A stretch of 64,000 bases of DNA from assembly GCA_003510135.1 (NCBI GenBank), contig DOKY01000002.1, forward strand, positions 142,486-206,485, given 5' to 3'. The position numbers and the translations under genes were made by a program. The stretch is from Pseudothermotoga sp. Lineage in GTDB: Bacteria > Thermotogota > Thermotogae > Thermotogales > DSM-5069. Shown here piece after piece: positions 41,976-50,252 of the stretch (position 1 is the stretch's first letter; the number at the start of each line of letters is the position of its first letter). Below the pieces are notes generated by a model that was not told where the DNA came from, ran no database searches, and saw only the letters and a program-made list of their open reading frames with translations.

Positions 41976-42342
41976 CGTCCCGCCTCCCATAAACCTTTTC
42001 AAGCAGTAGCATCAGACGCTCGATTGTTACACCAACTTCCTTGCACCTCTCAACAGCGTCAACGAAGTTCTCAATGCTGGAGCGTACGAGTTCTTCACCG
42101 TTCAGTTGTTTGACCAGATAGCCTTCACCACGCACTGGCTCAAGCACACCTTCCATGACGAGTTCTCGGTACGCTCTTGCAACGGTGTTGACGTTCACGT
42201 TCAAATCGTCCGCAAGAGTCCTTATTGATGGAACAAAGTCTCCGGGCCTCAACTCACCTGTGAGTATGAGTAGTTTGAATCTTTCTTTTATCTGTTTGTA
42301 GACTGGCACGTGAGAAGTGAAGTCAATTTTGAACCACACGCC
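41938..42342 (-). CDS. GntR family repressor, YtrA subgroup
   Basis: This ~134-residue protein has an N-terminal winged helix with PVYKQIKERFKLLILTGEL, PGDFVPSIRTLADDLNVNVNTVARAYREL and GVLEPVRGEGYLV. The short helical C-terminus, without an effector domain, is the YtrA type, which usually controls its own operon with ABC exporters. Starts at GTG 42351 and GTG 42342 are possible. GGTGGTAGG favours 42342. The palindromic operator lies immediately upstream. Confidence 0.9.
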   Translation of the reverse strand, partial: GVWFKIDFTSHVPVYKQIKERFKLLILTGELRPGDFVPSIRTLADDLNVNVNTVARAYRELVMEGVLEPVRGEGYLVKQLNGEELVRSSIENFVDAVERCKEVGVTIERLMLLLEKVYGRRDDGSEREKPGEKL

Positions 42343-42350
42343 TACCACCA

Positions 42351-42372
42351 CTGTAATAGTACACTATTACAG
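42351..42372. promoter_or_regulatory. 22-bp palindromic operator for the GntR repressor
   Basis: CTGTAATAGT and ACTATTACAG are perfect 10-base inverted arms around AC. The site covers the -10 box and spacer of the promoter at 42356-42384 and abuts the gntR start. That is the expected position for autorepression by a YtrA-type dimer. Confidence 0.8.
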
Positions 42373-42384
42373 CTCCCCCGTCAA
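42356..42384 (-). promoter_or_regulatory. Promoter of the gntR-ABC exporter operon
   Basis: On the minus strand TTGACG (42384-42379) and TACTAT (42361-42356) are 17 bases apart. Transcription should begin about 42348-42351, leaving only a very short leader before GTG 42342. Confidence 0.75.
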
Positions 42385-42465
42385 TGCAACTTCTGTGTAC
42401 TTGATTCTATTGTTTAAAAAATGCTAACCTAGCAAACTAGAAAATATCACATGGGAGGGATTGAT

Positions 42466-43793
42466 GTGCTAAGGGTTCTTGGTGATGCTTTTTCGAAGTT
42501 TGCTAAAAAGTACCTACCAGACGCTCTGATCTTCGCAATGATTCTGACCCTCATTACCTTCGTCCTTGGGATAGTGATCCAGAAGAAAAGCCCCATCGAT
42601 ATGATTGTGTACATGGGTGATGGATTCTGGAGCCTGCTGGCATTCGCAATGCAAATGTGTCTCGTGCTCATGACCGGTCACATTCTTGCCCAGACGAAGC
42701 CCATGGCCGCCGTTTTGAAAACGATCGCCAAAGCTGCCAACACACCGTTCAAGCTGTCGCACTCGCATGTGTCGTGATGATCGTCACGAGCTATTTGAAC
42801 TGGGGCTTTGGACTCATATTCACCTCCCTGCTGGCGATAGAAATCGCCAAGAACATGAAAGGCAAAGGTTTGCACTATCCGTTGCTGGTCGCCTCTGCTT
42901 ATTCTGGTTTCCTCGTTTGGCACGCTGGGCTTTCTGCATCCGCACCTTTGCTGGTGAATACGAAGGGTCACTTCATGGAATCCAAGATCGGTCTGATACC
43001 CGTTTCTCAGACGATCTTTTCGCCTGTTGGCTACGTTCCGGTGCTGGTGCTGTTGGTCACTCTCCCGTTCATCATGGCTGGGATGCATCCGAAGAAAGAG
43101 CAGGCCATAGAAGTTGATCCATCTGTGTTTGCTGAGAAGAAAGAAAAACCAAAGAAGGATCCATCACAGATGACACCCGCTGAAAGAATGGAAAACAGTA
43201 TGGTTTTATCTCTGATCATAGGGTTTATAGGTTTAATATACGTCTTTTACTATTTCCTCGTCAAAAAGGGTTCTCTGGATCTCAACATTCTCAACTTCAC
43301 TTTCCTCATGCTGGGTATCCTGTTGCATGGTACACCGAGGAACTTTATCGATGCGGCCATTGAGGCTGGTAAAACTGTGTGGGGCATTGTGGTTCAGTTC
43401 CCGTTCTACGCAGGTATTATGGGTATGATGACCAAATCGGGTCTGGCCGCAACGATCGCGAACTGGTTCGCATCGTTCTCTACGGCGAAAACTTTGCCTT
43501 TGTACACCTATTTCAGCGCAGGTCTGATCAACCTGTTCGTTCCATCCGGTGGAGGTCAGTGGTCCGTCCAGGGCCCGATCATGGTCGACGCGGCGATGAA
43601 GATAGGTGCATCCATACCTAAGGTAGTCATGGGCGTCGCCTGGGGAGATGCGTGGACCAACATGATTCAACCCTTCTGGGCCCTTCCGTTGCTCTCGGTT
43701 GCGAAGCTGGAAATAAGGGACATAATGGGCTACTGCGTAATGGCCTTGATCTGGAGCGGAATCGTAACGAGCGTACTGCTGCTCATTCTTTGA
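42466..43793 (+). pseudogene. atoE: Short-chain fatty acid transporter AtoE, frameshifted
   Basis: Two overlapping frames together encode an AtoE-type permease of about 442 residues, the normal family length. The first frame (GTG 42466, with GGAGGG upstream, to about 42750) gives PDALIFAMILTLITFVLG and ends at a stop at 42775. The rest (from about 42748) gives QAVALACVVMIVTSYLNWGFGL and runs to 43793, including FVPSGGGQWSVQGPI. One base seems to be missing in the GTTCAAG area near 42750. No slippery heptamer is seen, so a real mutation or a sequencing error is likelier than programmed shifting. It leads the ato operon. Confidence 0.8.
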
Positions 43794-43808
43794 TCTGGAG
43801 GTGATTCC

Positions 43809-45011
43809 ATGAGAAAGGTCTACATCGTTGGAGCAAAGAGAACTGCGATAGGAACCTTTGGAGGAAGTTTGAAAGACGTACCCGCAGTACAGCTCGCCGT
43901 CACCGCGGCAAAGGCTGCGATGGAACAGGCGAACGTCAAACCAGAATGGATCGACGAAACGATAGTTGGTAACATCCTCATGGCTGGTCAGGGCATGGGC
44001 CCGGGCAGGCAGGTTGGGATATACGCAGGTATTCCTGCAGAGAAACCTGGTTACACGGTGAACATGCTCTGCGGTTCCGGTATGAAGGCCATCATGATTG
44101 GGGCCACAGACATCATGATGAACGAAGCAGAGATAGTTCTCGCAGCCGGCATGGAAAACATGTCCATGGCGCCGTACCTGCTTCAAAAAGCGAGGTTTGG
44201 CTACAGACTTGGCAACGGTGAGATCGTTGATCACATGGTTTACGATGGCCTCACGGACGTGTTCAACATGTACCACATGGGTGTGACCGCAGAGAATCTG
44301 GTTGAGAGGTACAAAATAAGCAGAGAGGAGCAAGACCAGTTTGCCTACAAGAGCCAGGTGAAGGCAAAGAAAGCGATCGAAACCGGAAGATTCAAAGACG
44401 AGATCGTACCTGTGGTCATCAAGGAAAAGAAGGGTGAGAAGATCTTCGATACCGACGAGCATCCCAGGTTCGACACGACGCTTGAAGCGCTCGCAAGGCT
44501 CAAACCTGCTTTCAAACCTAACGGGACTGTAACTGCAGGCAACGCTTCCGGTATCAACGATGGTGCATCCGCTGTGATACTCGCTTCGGAGGACGCTGTG
44601 AAAAAATATGGGCTCAAACCTATGGCGGAAATCGTTTCTTTTGCTCAGCATGGCGTTGATCCAGCAATCATGGGCATAGGTCCGGTTGGTGCCATATCCA
44701 AAGCGCTCGCAAAAGCGAAGATGAAACTCACGGACATTTCCCTGATCGAACTGAACGAAGCCTTCGCTGCCCAGTCGATAGCCGTTCTGAGGGATGTCAA
44801 AAAGGAACACGGTGTCAGCGATGACTGGCTTGAAGAGCGCGTGAACGTCAACGGTGGCGCCATCGCGCTTGGCCATCCAATAGGTGCCAGCGGAAACAGG
44901 ATCGTTGTGACCCTGCTGTACGAGATGAAGAAACGCGGTGTCGAGCTCGGACTGGCGAGCCTGTGTATAGGCGGAGGTATGGGGACAGCCATAATCATTA
45001 AGAATGTCTGA
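43809..45011 (+). CDS. atoB: Acetyl-CoA acetyltransferase (thiolase)
   Basis: This 400-residue thiolase cleaves or forms acetoacetyl-CoA. Seen are the acyl-Cys motif NMLCGSGMKA (about residue 88), the NEAFAAQ motif, GHPIGASGNRI with the catalytic His, and CIGGGMGTA with the second Cys. It follows atoE by 15 bases and precedes the CoA-transferase genes, which matches an acetoacetate or butyrate catabolic operon. Confidence 0.93.
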   Translation: MRKVYIVGAKRTAIGTFGGSLKDVPAVQLAVTAAKAAMEQANVKPEWIDETIVGNILMAGQGMGPGRQVGIYAGIPAEKPGYTVNMLCGSGMKAIMIGATDIMMNEAEIVLAAGMENMSMAPYLLQKARFGYRLGNGEIVDHMVYDGLTDVFNMYHMGVTAENLVERYKISREEQDQFAYKSQVKAKKAIETGRFKDEIVPVVIKEKKGEKIFDTDEHPRFDTTLEALARLKPAFKPNGTVTAGNASGINDGASAVILASEDAVKKYGLKPMAEIVSFAQHGVDPAIMGIGPVGAISKALAKAKMKLTDISLIELNEAFAAQSIAVLRDVKKEHGVSDDWLEERVNVNGGAIALGHPIGASGNRIVVTLLYEMKKRGVELGLASLCIGGGMGTAIIIKNV

Positions 45012-45025
45012 GGAGGTTTTGGTAT

Positions 45026-45685
45026 ATGAAAAACAAACTCATCAGCGTCGAGCAAGCGATCGAGATGATACCGGACGGTGCCGTGCTCATGATCGGAGGT
45101 TTTCTGGGTGACGGTACGCCCGAACTTCTCGTTGATGGCCTGATCAAGGCTGGTAAGAAGAACTTGACTGTGATAGCCAACGATACGGCCTTTCCCGACA
45201 GGGGCATCGGCAAGCTCATCGCAAACAAACTGGTCAAAAAAGTGATCGTGTCGCACATCGGTACGAACCCCGAAACTCAAAAACAGATGATAGAAGGTAC
45301 ACTTGAAGTCGAGCTCGTACCACAGGGAACGCTTGCCGAGCGCGTCAGGGCTGGAGGCTTTGGGCTCGGTGGCATTCTCACACCCACCGGTGTGGGAACG
45401 GTGGTCGAGAACGGAAAGCAGAAGATTACTATAAACGGCAAGGAGTTTCTTGTTGAGACAGCTTTGAAAGCAGATTTCGCGCTCATCAAGGCGAAGAAGG
45501 CAGACTTCTTGGGTAACCTGGTTTTCAATTATACGGCGCGCAACTTCAACCCGTTGATGGCCTTCGCTGGAAACGTGACGATCGTCGAGGTTGATGAACT
45601 CGTTCCCGTGGGCGGCATTGATCCGAACGAAGTTCATGTGCCGCACGCAGTTGTGGATTACATCGTGAGGGGGAATGCGAAATGA
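45026..45685 (+). CDS. atoD: Acetate/acetoacetate CoA-transferase, alpha subunit
   Basis: This 219-residue subunit shows AIEMIPDGAVLMIGGFLGDGTPE, VPQGTLAERVRAGGFGLGG and NPLMAFAGNVTIVEVDELV, typical of the CoA-transferase family I alpha chain. It moves CoA between acetate and acetoacetate or butyrate. It overlaps the beta gene by four bases, and the two form the enzyme. Confidence 0.93.
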   Translation: MKNKLISVEQAIEMIPDGAVLMIGGFLGDGTPELLVDGLIKAGKKNLTVIANDTAFPDRGIGKLIANKLVKKVIVSHIGTNPETQKQMIEGTLEVELVPQGTLAERVRAGGFGLGGILTPTGVGTVVENGKQKITINGKEFLVETALKADFALIKAKKADFLGNLVFNYTARNFNPLMAFAGNVTIVEVDELVPVGGIDPNEVHVPHAVVDYIVRGNAK

Positions 45686-46356
45686 TCCAGGATCCCAAGA
45701 TCGGAAGAACTGTTATAGCGAAGAGAGTGGCGCTCGAGTTGAAGGATGGTGACATCGTCAACCTGGGTATAGGCATTCCCACCTTGGTGGCGAACTACAT
45801 ACCGAAGGGTGTTACAGTGTTCTTCCAGTCAGAGAACGGTATCCTTGGTATGGGACCTGCACCGGAACCCGGATACGAGCATCCAAACCTGACCAACGCT
45901 GGTGGAAGTCCCGTGACCTTTCTGCCGGGAGCGGCAGCTTTCGATTCCGCCACATCCTTTGGGCTCATCCGCGGTGGACACGTTGACATAACTGTTCTCG
46001 GTGGTCTTCAGGTGGACGAGGAAGGACATCTTGCCAACTGGATGATTCCTGGCAAACTCATACCTGGTATGGGTGGAGCGATGGACCTGGTAACGGGCGC
46101 CAAGAGGGTCATTGTAGCGATGACACACATTGAAAAGAATGGGGCTTCCAAGATAGTCAAAAAGTGCACGCTGCCTCTGACATCCGTTAGGAGAGTCGAT
46201 CTCATTGTCACAAACATGGCAGTCATCGAAGTGACAGAAAAAGGTTTACTGTTGAAGGAAATAGCGCCTCAAACGACTTTGGACGAAGTGCTCAAGTACA
46301 CCGAAGCAAGCCTGATCGTTCCAGAGCAAGTTCCCACGATGCCGGTGAGCCTGTGA
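45682..46356 (+). CDS. atoA: Acetate/acetoacetate CoA-transferase, beta subunit
   Basis: This 224-residue subunit carries the catalytic Glu in FFQSENGILGMGP and the LGIGIPTLVANY loop. GGHVDITVLGGLQVDEEGHLANW is also diagnostic. It is the last gene of the ato operon and is followed by a strong terminator at 46374. Confidence 0.94.
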   Translation: MIQDPKIGRTVIAKRVALELKDGDIVNLGIGIPTLVANYIPKGVTVFFQSENGILGMGPAPEPGYEHPNLTNAGGSPVTFLPGAAAFDSATSFGLIRGGHVDITVLGGLQVDEEGHLANWMIPGKLIPGMGGAMDLVTGAKRVIVAMTHIEKNGASKIVKKCTLPLTSVRRVDLIVTNMAVIEVTEKGLLLKEIAPQTTLDEVLKYTEASLIVPEQVPTMPVSL

Positions 46357-46373
46357 AGCTTTTGAAAAACGTC

Positions 46374-46398
46374 AAAGGCGGGCTTTTGCCCGCCTTTT
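46374..46398 (+). terminator. Terminator of the ato operon
   Basis: AAAGGCGGGC and GCCCGCCTTTT pair in a GC-rich stem with a TTTT loop and end in a run of T, 18 bases after atoA. Confidence 0.93.
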
Positions 46399-46943
46399 CA
46401 CTTGAGTGTGGAATATCTTTTTCGAAACAATTCTTTGTGATTCTCGATGATTTTCAGCACACCTCGCTGTGAATCAGATTGTGTTTCAAGTTCCTTACTC
46501 ATTCGTTGTTGAAGATCATTTCAGTGGGAAAAATCAACTTTTGCTCGTGTACACACAGAACTTATTCAGCTCTCTTCTCATTACAAATGTTCACAATCTC
46601 AATCTATGCTCGAATCATGAGCTGAACTGCGTCGGAATAGACCTATCCCAATTTACGTTTGACCTCTCAAGGATCCTGCTCGGCGCGCCCTTCCATCTAT
46701 CTATATACGGACTGAGAAAAACTAAGATTTGAGAGAATTTAGCTTCAGGACAGGCGAAGACTTCAGTCACTTATCGTTTGCTGGCTTCTGAACACGTTCA
46801 GCGGATTTTAGCGCGAATCCATTTATGAGGCGTCGAAAGCATCGCTCTTTATCACTTACATGTACATTGGATTCAGCAACAGTGAGAGCTTTGCTCAGTT
46901 TATGCATCTTTACAAAAACCAGATTCGGTGGTAAAATTTAGAT
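46399..46943. other. AT-rich gap without a convincing gene
   Basis: About 545 bases lie between the ato terminator and the tRNA-Met terminator. A frame of 87 codons at 46469-46732 has no ribosome site and no recognisable sequence, so I do not call it. A promoter-like pair sits at 46909-46937. Otherwise I see no RNA gene, repeat or coding signal. Confidence 0.6.
46909..46937 (+). promoter_or_regulatory. Promoter-like sequence reading toward tRNA-Met antisense and the 65-residue gene
   Basis: TTTACA (46909-46914) and TAAAAT (46932-46937) are exactly 17 bases apart. Transcription rightward would run antisense through the tRNA-Met and its terminator and then into the small gene at 47094. Confidence 0.5.
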
Positions 46944-46967
46944 AAGAAAAGGGAGCTATTCGCTCCC
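46944..46967 (-). terminator. Terminator of tRNA-Met
   Basis: On the minus strand GGGAGC and GCTCCC pair around a 5-base loop and are followed by TTTTCTT. It lies five bases past the CCA end. Confidence 0.8.
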
Positions 46968-46971
46968 TGCT

Positions 46972-47047
46972 TGGTGGGCTCGGGAGGCTTCGAACCCCCG
47001 ACCACCCGGTTATGAGCCGGGCGCTCTACCTACTGAGCTACGAGCCC
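46972..47047 (-). tRNA. tRNA-Met (anticodon CAT)
   Basis: A 76-nt tRNA with acceptor GGGCTCG/CGAGCCC, discriminator A and encoded CCA. The anticodon stem CCCGG/CCGGG encloses CTCATAA, giving CAT. The paired first base and the absence of the three-GC anticodon stem rule out the initiator. GTAGCTCAG suits elongator Met better than the lysidine-modified tRNA-Ile, but that needs checking. Confidence 0.92.
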
Positions 47048-47093
47048 GTAACCACAGTTCATTATACAGCGAGCCCTTGTTTGTGTCAAGGGC

Positions 47094-47291
47094 ATGAGGA
47101 CGGTGATCACCTTGGAAACGAAGACCCTGAAACCCGACCCGATCCAAAGACTCATGAAGCACTACCCTCGAATCGTTGTGATCAAAGCGGCTCTCATGAT
47201 ACTCCAGTCTGGACAGAAGATGAGCGAGGAAAACATAGAAAGAGCACTCAAACAGATACTCAGCGATGACGAGGAAGAAAGCAGGGATTAG
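47094..47291 (+). CDS. Small 65-residue protein of unknown function
   Basis: ATG 47094 with AAGGGC before it opens a 65-residue protein: a short basic beta-like N-terminus (RTVITLETKTLKPDP), a hydrophobic helix (RIVVIKAALMILQSG) and an acidic C-terminal helix. No family recognised. Its stop codon lies inside the loop of the following terminator hairpin. It sits between the tRNA-Met and tldD and reads away from the tRNA. Confidence 0.6.
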   Translation: MRTVITLETKTLKPDPIQRLMKHYPRIVVIKAALMILQSGQKMSEENIERALKQILSDDEEESRD

Positions 47292-47306
47292 TTCCCTGCT
47301 TTCTTC
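47274..47306 (+). terminator. Long hairpin overlapping the end of the small gene
   Basis: GAAGAAAGCAGGGA and TCCCTGCTTTCTTC form a perfect 14-bp stem with loop TTAGT. The 5' arm is coding and the TAG stop is in the loop. The tail TTTCTTCGTTG is only moderately T-rich. It separates the small gene from tldD. Confidence 0.7.
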
Positions 47307-47330
47307 GTTGTTGCGAAGGGAGGTAGGTGA

Positions 47331-48776
47331 ATGCAGGAGAGGTTGGAAAAATTGCTGAACTTTTTGCTGAGCAAAGGTGCTCGGTACGCAGACGTTCGTT
47401 ACGAGGAGCATGCGAGGCAGGAACTTTTTGTCGAGAACGGAGTTCTCAAGAGTTTCACACATTCCGTTGACGTGGGAACGGGCGTAAGAGTTCTGTACGA
47501 GAACGGTTGGGGCTTTGCGGCAACCGATGAACGAGGTGATCCAGCGCTCGAACGGGCGGCACTGAAGGCGCTGGAAATCGCCATGGCTTCCAACAAGAGA
47601 GCGAACAAAGAAGTCAAGCTGGCACCGGAGCCGGTCCACAGAGCTGCGTTCAAATCCTGGGTGATGAAAGATCCTTTCCTCATCAGTGACAAGGAAAAGA
47701 TTGAACTGCTCAAGTCAGCAACCCTGAAGATGAAGGAAAATCCAAAAGTGGTTCGTGCCACAGGTTCGATGAGTTTCCGAAGGATCGATAAACTGTTTCT
47801 GAGCACGGAAGGTTCCGTGATACACCAGGAAATATACATAACCGGCGCGGGAATCGAAGCAGATGCGCTTGGGGAAGCTGGTTTTCAAAGGAGATCCTAT
47901 CCGGCGAGCTTCGGTGGTGATCACGCGACGAGAGGTTGGGAGTTCATCGAGGAGATGAAGTTGCTCGAGCATGCACCAAAGGTTGCCGAAGAGGCCGCCA
48001 TGCTTGTGGACGCACCGGAGATAGAACCCGGAGAGTACGATGTGATCATCTCCGGTAATCAACTCGCCCTTCAGGTACACGAATCGTGCGGTCACCCCAG
48101 CGAGCTCGACAGGGTTATGGGTTCTGAGTTGAGCTTTGCAGGGGGAAGTTTCCTCACACTGGATAAACTTGGAAAGCTTAAATACGGCAGTGAACACGTG
48201 AACATCACGGCAGATGCCACGATCGCAGGAGGACTCGGGAGTTTCGGATTCGATGACGAAGGTGTCAAAGCGCAGAAGAGCTACATCGTGCAAAACGGCT
48301 TGTTCGTCGGTTATTTGATGGACAGGCAAACCGCGGCTGAGCTGGGTCTGAGGTCCAACGGTGCTGCCAGGGCCGACAGCTGGTCTCATCCACCCATCAT
48401 AAGGATGACGAACATAAACTTGCTGCCGGGCAATTACACGCTTGAAGAACTGATTTCCGGGATCGATTATGGCTTTTTGCTGGACACGAACAAGAGCTGG
48501 TCGATAGACGATCTCAGATTGAACTTCCAGTTCGCCACCGAGATCGCCTATGAAATAAAGGGTGGCAGACTCACTGGTAGGGTCTTTAAAAACCCTGTTT
48601 ATTACGACATCACACCAAACTTCTGGAACAAGTGTGATGGGGTTGCCAACGAGTCCTACTGGCACGTATGGGGTGTTCCAAACTGCGGTAAAGGTCAACC
48701 CATGCAGGTGATGCACGTGGGGCATGGGACAGCACCGGCCAGGTTCAGGAGGGTGAAGGTAGGTGTTAGAAGATGA
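47331..48776 (+). CDS. tldD: Metalloprotease TldD
   Basis: This 481-residue protein is the catalytic subunit of the TldD/TldE protease. It has the zinc motif HESCGHPSELDR (HExxxH, near residue 250), GLGSFGFDDEGVKA and GAARADSWSHPPIIRMTN. The heterodimer degrades short or unfolded peptides and can process modified peptides. It overlaps pmbA by four bases. Confidence 0.93.
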   Translation: MQERLEKLLNFLLSKGARYADVRYEEHARQELFVENGVLKSFTHSVDVGTGVRVLYENGWGFAATDERGDPALERAALKALEIAMASNKRANKEVKLAPEPVHRAAFKSWVMKDPFLISDKEKIELLKSATLKMKENPKVVRATGSMSFRRIDKLFLSTEGSVIHQEIYITGAGIEADALGEAGFQRRSYPASFGGDHATRGWEFIEEMKLLEHAPKVAEEAAMLVDAPEIEPGEYDVIISGNQLALQVHESCGHPSELDRVMGSELSFAGGSFLTLDKLGKLKYGSEHVNITADATIAGGLGSFGFDDEGVKAQKSYIVQNGLFVGYLMDRQTAAELGLRSNGAARADSWSHPPIIRMTNINLLPGNYTLEELISGIDYGFLLDTNKSWSIDDLRLNFQFATEIAYEIKGGRLTGRVFKNPVYYDITPNFWNKCDGVANESYWHVWGVPNCGKGQPMQVMHVGHGTAPARFRRVKVGVRR

Positions 48777-50104
48777 GGGGCGAAGCGTTCTACAGAAACC
48801 TGTTTAGGCTCATGAACGAACACTTCATCGGTTTGAAGTTCCTTGCGGTTGTTTGGGAACAGGATCAGGCCCTGACGCGTTTTGCCAGCAGCAGGATCCA
48901 TCAGAACGTGGCAGAACGCAAAGTCTCCCTTTCAGTCCTGGCTACTAGAGACAACAAAGTTGCACTTGCAACGAGCAACGATTTGACCGTTTCGGGTTTG
49001 AAGACCTTGAGAGAAAAGCTTGAAACGATGCTCGAATTTGCAACGCCTCTCGATTACGAGTTCAGCCTTCCAGAAGTTTCTATGGGTTATCCTGTGGAGA
49101 ACGTGGCCGAATCGCTCAAGAAAGTTTCCGCAGAGCAAAGGGCGAACATTTTCGATCGCATGCTCAAGATCGCGACAAACGATGTGCAGCTCTTTGGCTA
49201 TGTGAGTGACAGTGTGACTGAGAACGTCATCATCAGCTCGAACGGAACGTTCCTGTACCAATCTTTCGCTGGTGTTTACTTCAACGTTGTTGCGATGTGT
49301 GATTCAGCGAGCGGCTATGCCTCTGGAGTGGCAAAAAGTTATGACGAATTGAGCGTGGATGAGAAGGTCGAACGTGCCGTGAGATTCGCGAAGATGTCAA
49401 AGAATCCTGTGGAGATAGACCCAGGAAGCTACACCGTTATACTCGGTCCGGAGGCGGTGAGTGATCTGTTCATGTACTTTGGCTGGCTTTGCACTAACGG
49501 TTACACGCATGAACTCAAAATAAGCCCTTCTGCGAAGTATCTGGGCAGCAGGATAGGTCCGAACGAATTGAACGTCTACGACGACCCCACACATCCGATG
49601 CAGCTGCCGTTCGTCTACGATCTCTGCGGAAAGAAGAGAGAAAAGATGGCAATCATAGAAAACGGCGTGTTCAAAAACGTGTTCTACGCACACGGTGCAG
49701 CATTGAGGTTCAACAAGAAGCCTACGGGCCATACGTTGAACTTGGACGATCTGGACAGCAGTGTGCCTGTGAATCTGGTTGTGGACGCAGGTAATACGCC
49801 CGTCGAGGAGATGCTCAGTGATACGAAAAGCGGGATCTACGTGAACAGGTTTCATTACATGAACATCGTGGACCCGCAAGAGGCTATCTTCACGGGCATG
49901 ACGCGGGACGGAACGTTCCTCATCGAGAACGGGCAACTCACCAAAGCTGTGAAGAACATGAGATTCAACGTCAAGTTCTTCGAGTTTACTCAAAATATAG
50001 AGGCGATCTCCAAAGAAATCGAGACCGTCGCTTCCGAGTACTTCCCACAGATTGCACCGTACATGAAGGTCCAACAGTTCAACTTCACTTCGAAGACCGC
50101 GTGA
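48773..50104 (+). CDS. pmbA: PmbA/TldE, partner of TldD
   Basis: This 443-residue protein is the non-catalytic partner of TldD and lacks the HExxxH motif. Seen are VAERKVSLSVLATRDNKVALATSND, the EIDPGSYTVILGPEAVSDLFMYF region and the C-terminal NRFHYMNIVDPQEAIFTGMTRDG, typical of TldE. Translation is coupled to tldD. The two products form a heterodimer whose substrate-loading channel is shared. Confidence 0.92.
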   Translation: MRGEAFYRNLFRLMNEHFIGLKFLAVVWEQDQALTRFASSRIHQNVAERKVSLSVLATRDNKVALATSNDLTVSGLKTLREKLETMLEFATPLDYEFSLPEVSMGYPVENVAESLKKVSAEQRANIFDRMLKIATNDVQLFGYVSDSVTENVIISSNGTFLYQSFAGVYFNVVAMCDSASGYASGVAKSYDELSVDEKVERAVRFAKMSKNPVEIDPGSYTVILGPEAVSDLFMYFGWLCTNGYTHELKISPSAKYLGSRIGPNELNVYDDPTHPMQLPFVYDLCGKKREKMAIIENGVFKNVFYAHGAALRFNKKPTGHTLNLDDLDSSVPVNLVVDAGNTPVEEMLSDTKSGIYVNRFHYMNIVDPQEAIFTGMTRDGTFLIENGQLTKAVKNMRFNVKFFEFTQNIEAISKEIETVASEYFPQIAPYMKVQQFNFTSKTA

Positions 50105-50131
50105 AACCGAGAAAGAGCTGGTCGGAGGGTC

Positions 50132-50160
50132 TTGAAAAGAATTTTCCGTGATGGTATGAT
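50132..50160 (+). promoter_or_regulatory. Promoter of tRNA-Pro
   Basis: TTGAAA (50132-50137) and TATGAT (50155-50160) are 17 bases apart and end 12 bases before the mature tRNA. Confidence 0.75.
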
Positions 50161-50172
50161 TTTTAACGTGGT

Positions 50173-50249
50173 CGGGGCGTAGCGCAGACGGCAAGCGCGC
50201 CTGCCTTGGGAGCAGGAGGTCGCTGGTTCAAGTCCAGTCGCCCCGACCA
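50173..50249 (+). tRNA. tRNA-Pro (anticodon TGG)
   Basis: A 77-nt tRNA with acceptor CGGGGCG/CGCCCCG, discriminator A and encoded CCA. The anticodon stem CCTGC/GCAGG encloses CTTGGGA, giving TGG. The C at position 1 is typical of tRNA-Pro. Confidence 0.97.
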
Positions 50250-50252
50250 ATT

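Noticed and set aside
42740..42780. Programmed frameshift in atoE
   Set aside because: No slippery heptamer or downstream stem is visible at the junction, so a mutation or sequencing error is simpler.
43233..44876. Open frame of 547 codons on the minus strand opposite atoE and the thiolase gene
   Set aside because: The + strand proteins have clear family motifs across the whole stretch. The minus frame is rich in His, Arg and Tyr, has no motif, and is a codon-bias shadow.
46469..46732. 87-codon frame in the AT-rich gap after the ato operon
   Set aside because: No ribosome site, no motif, unusual composition. It could be a remnant, but nothing supports a gene.
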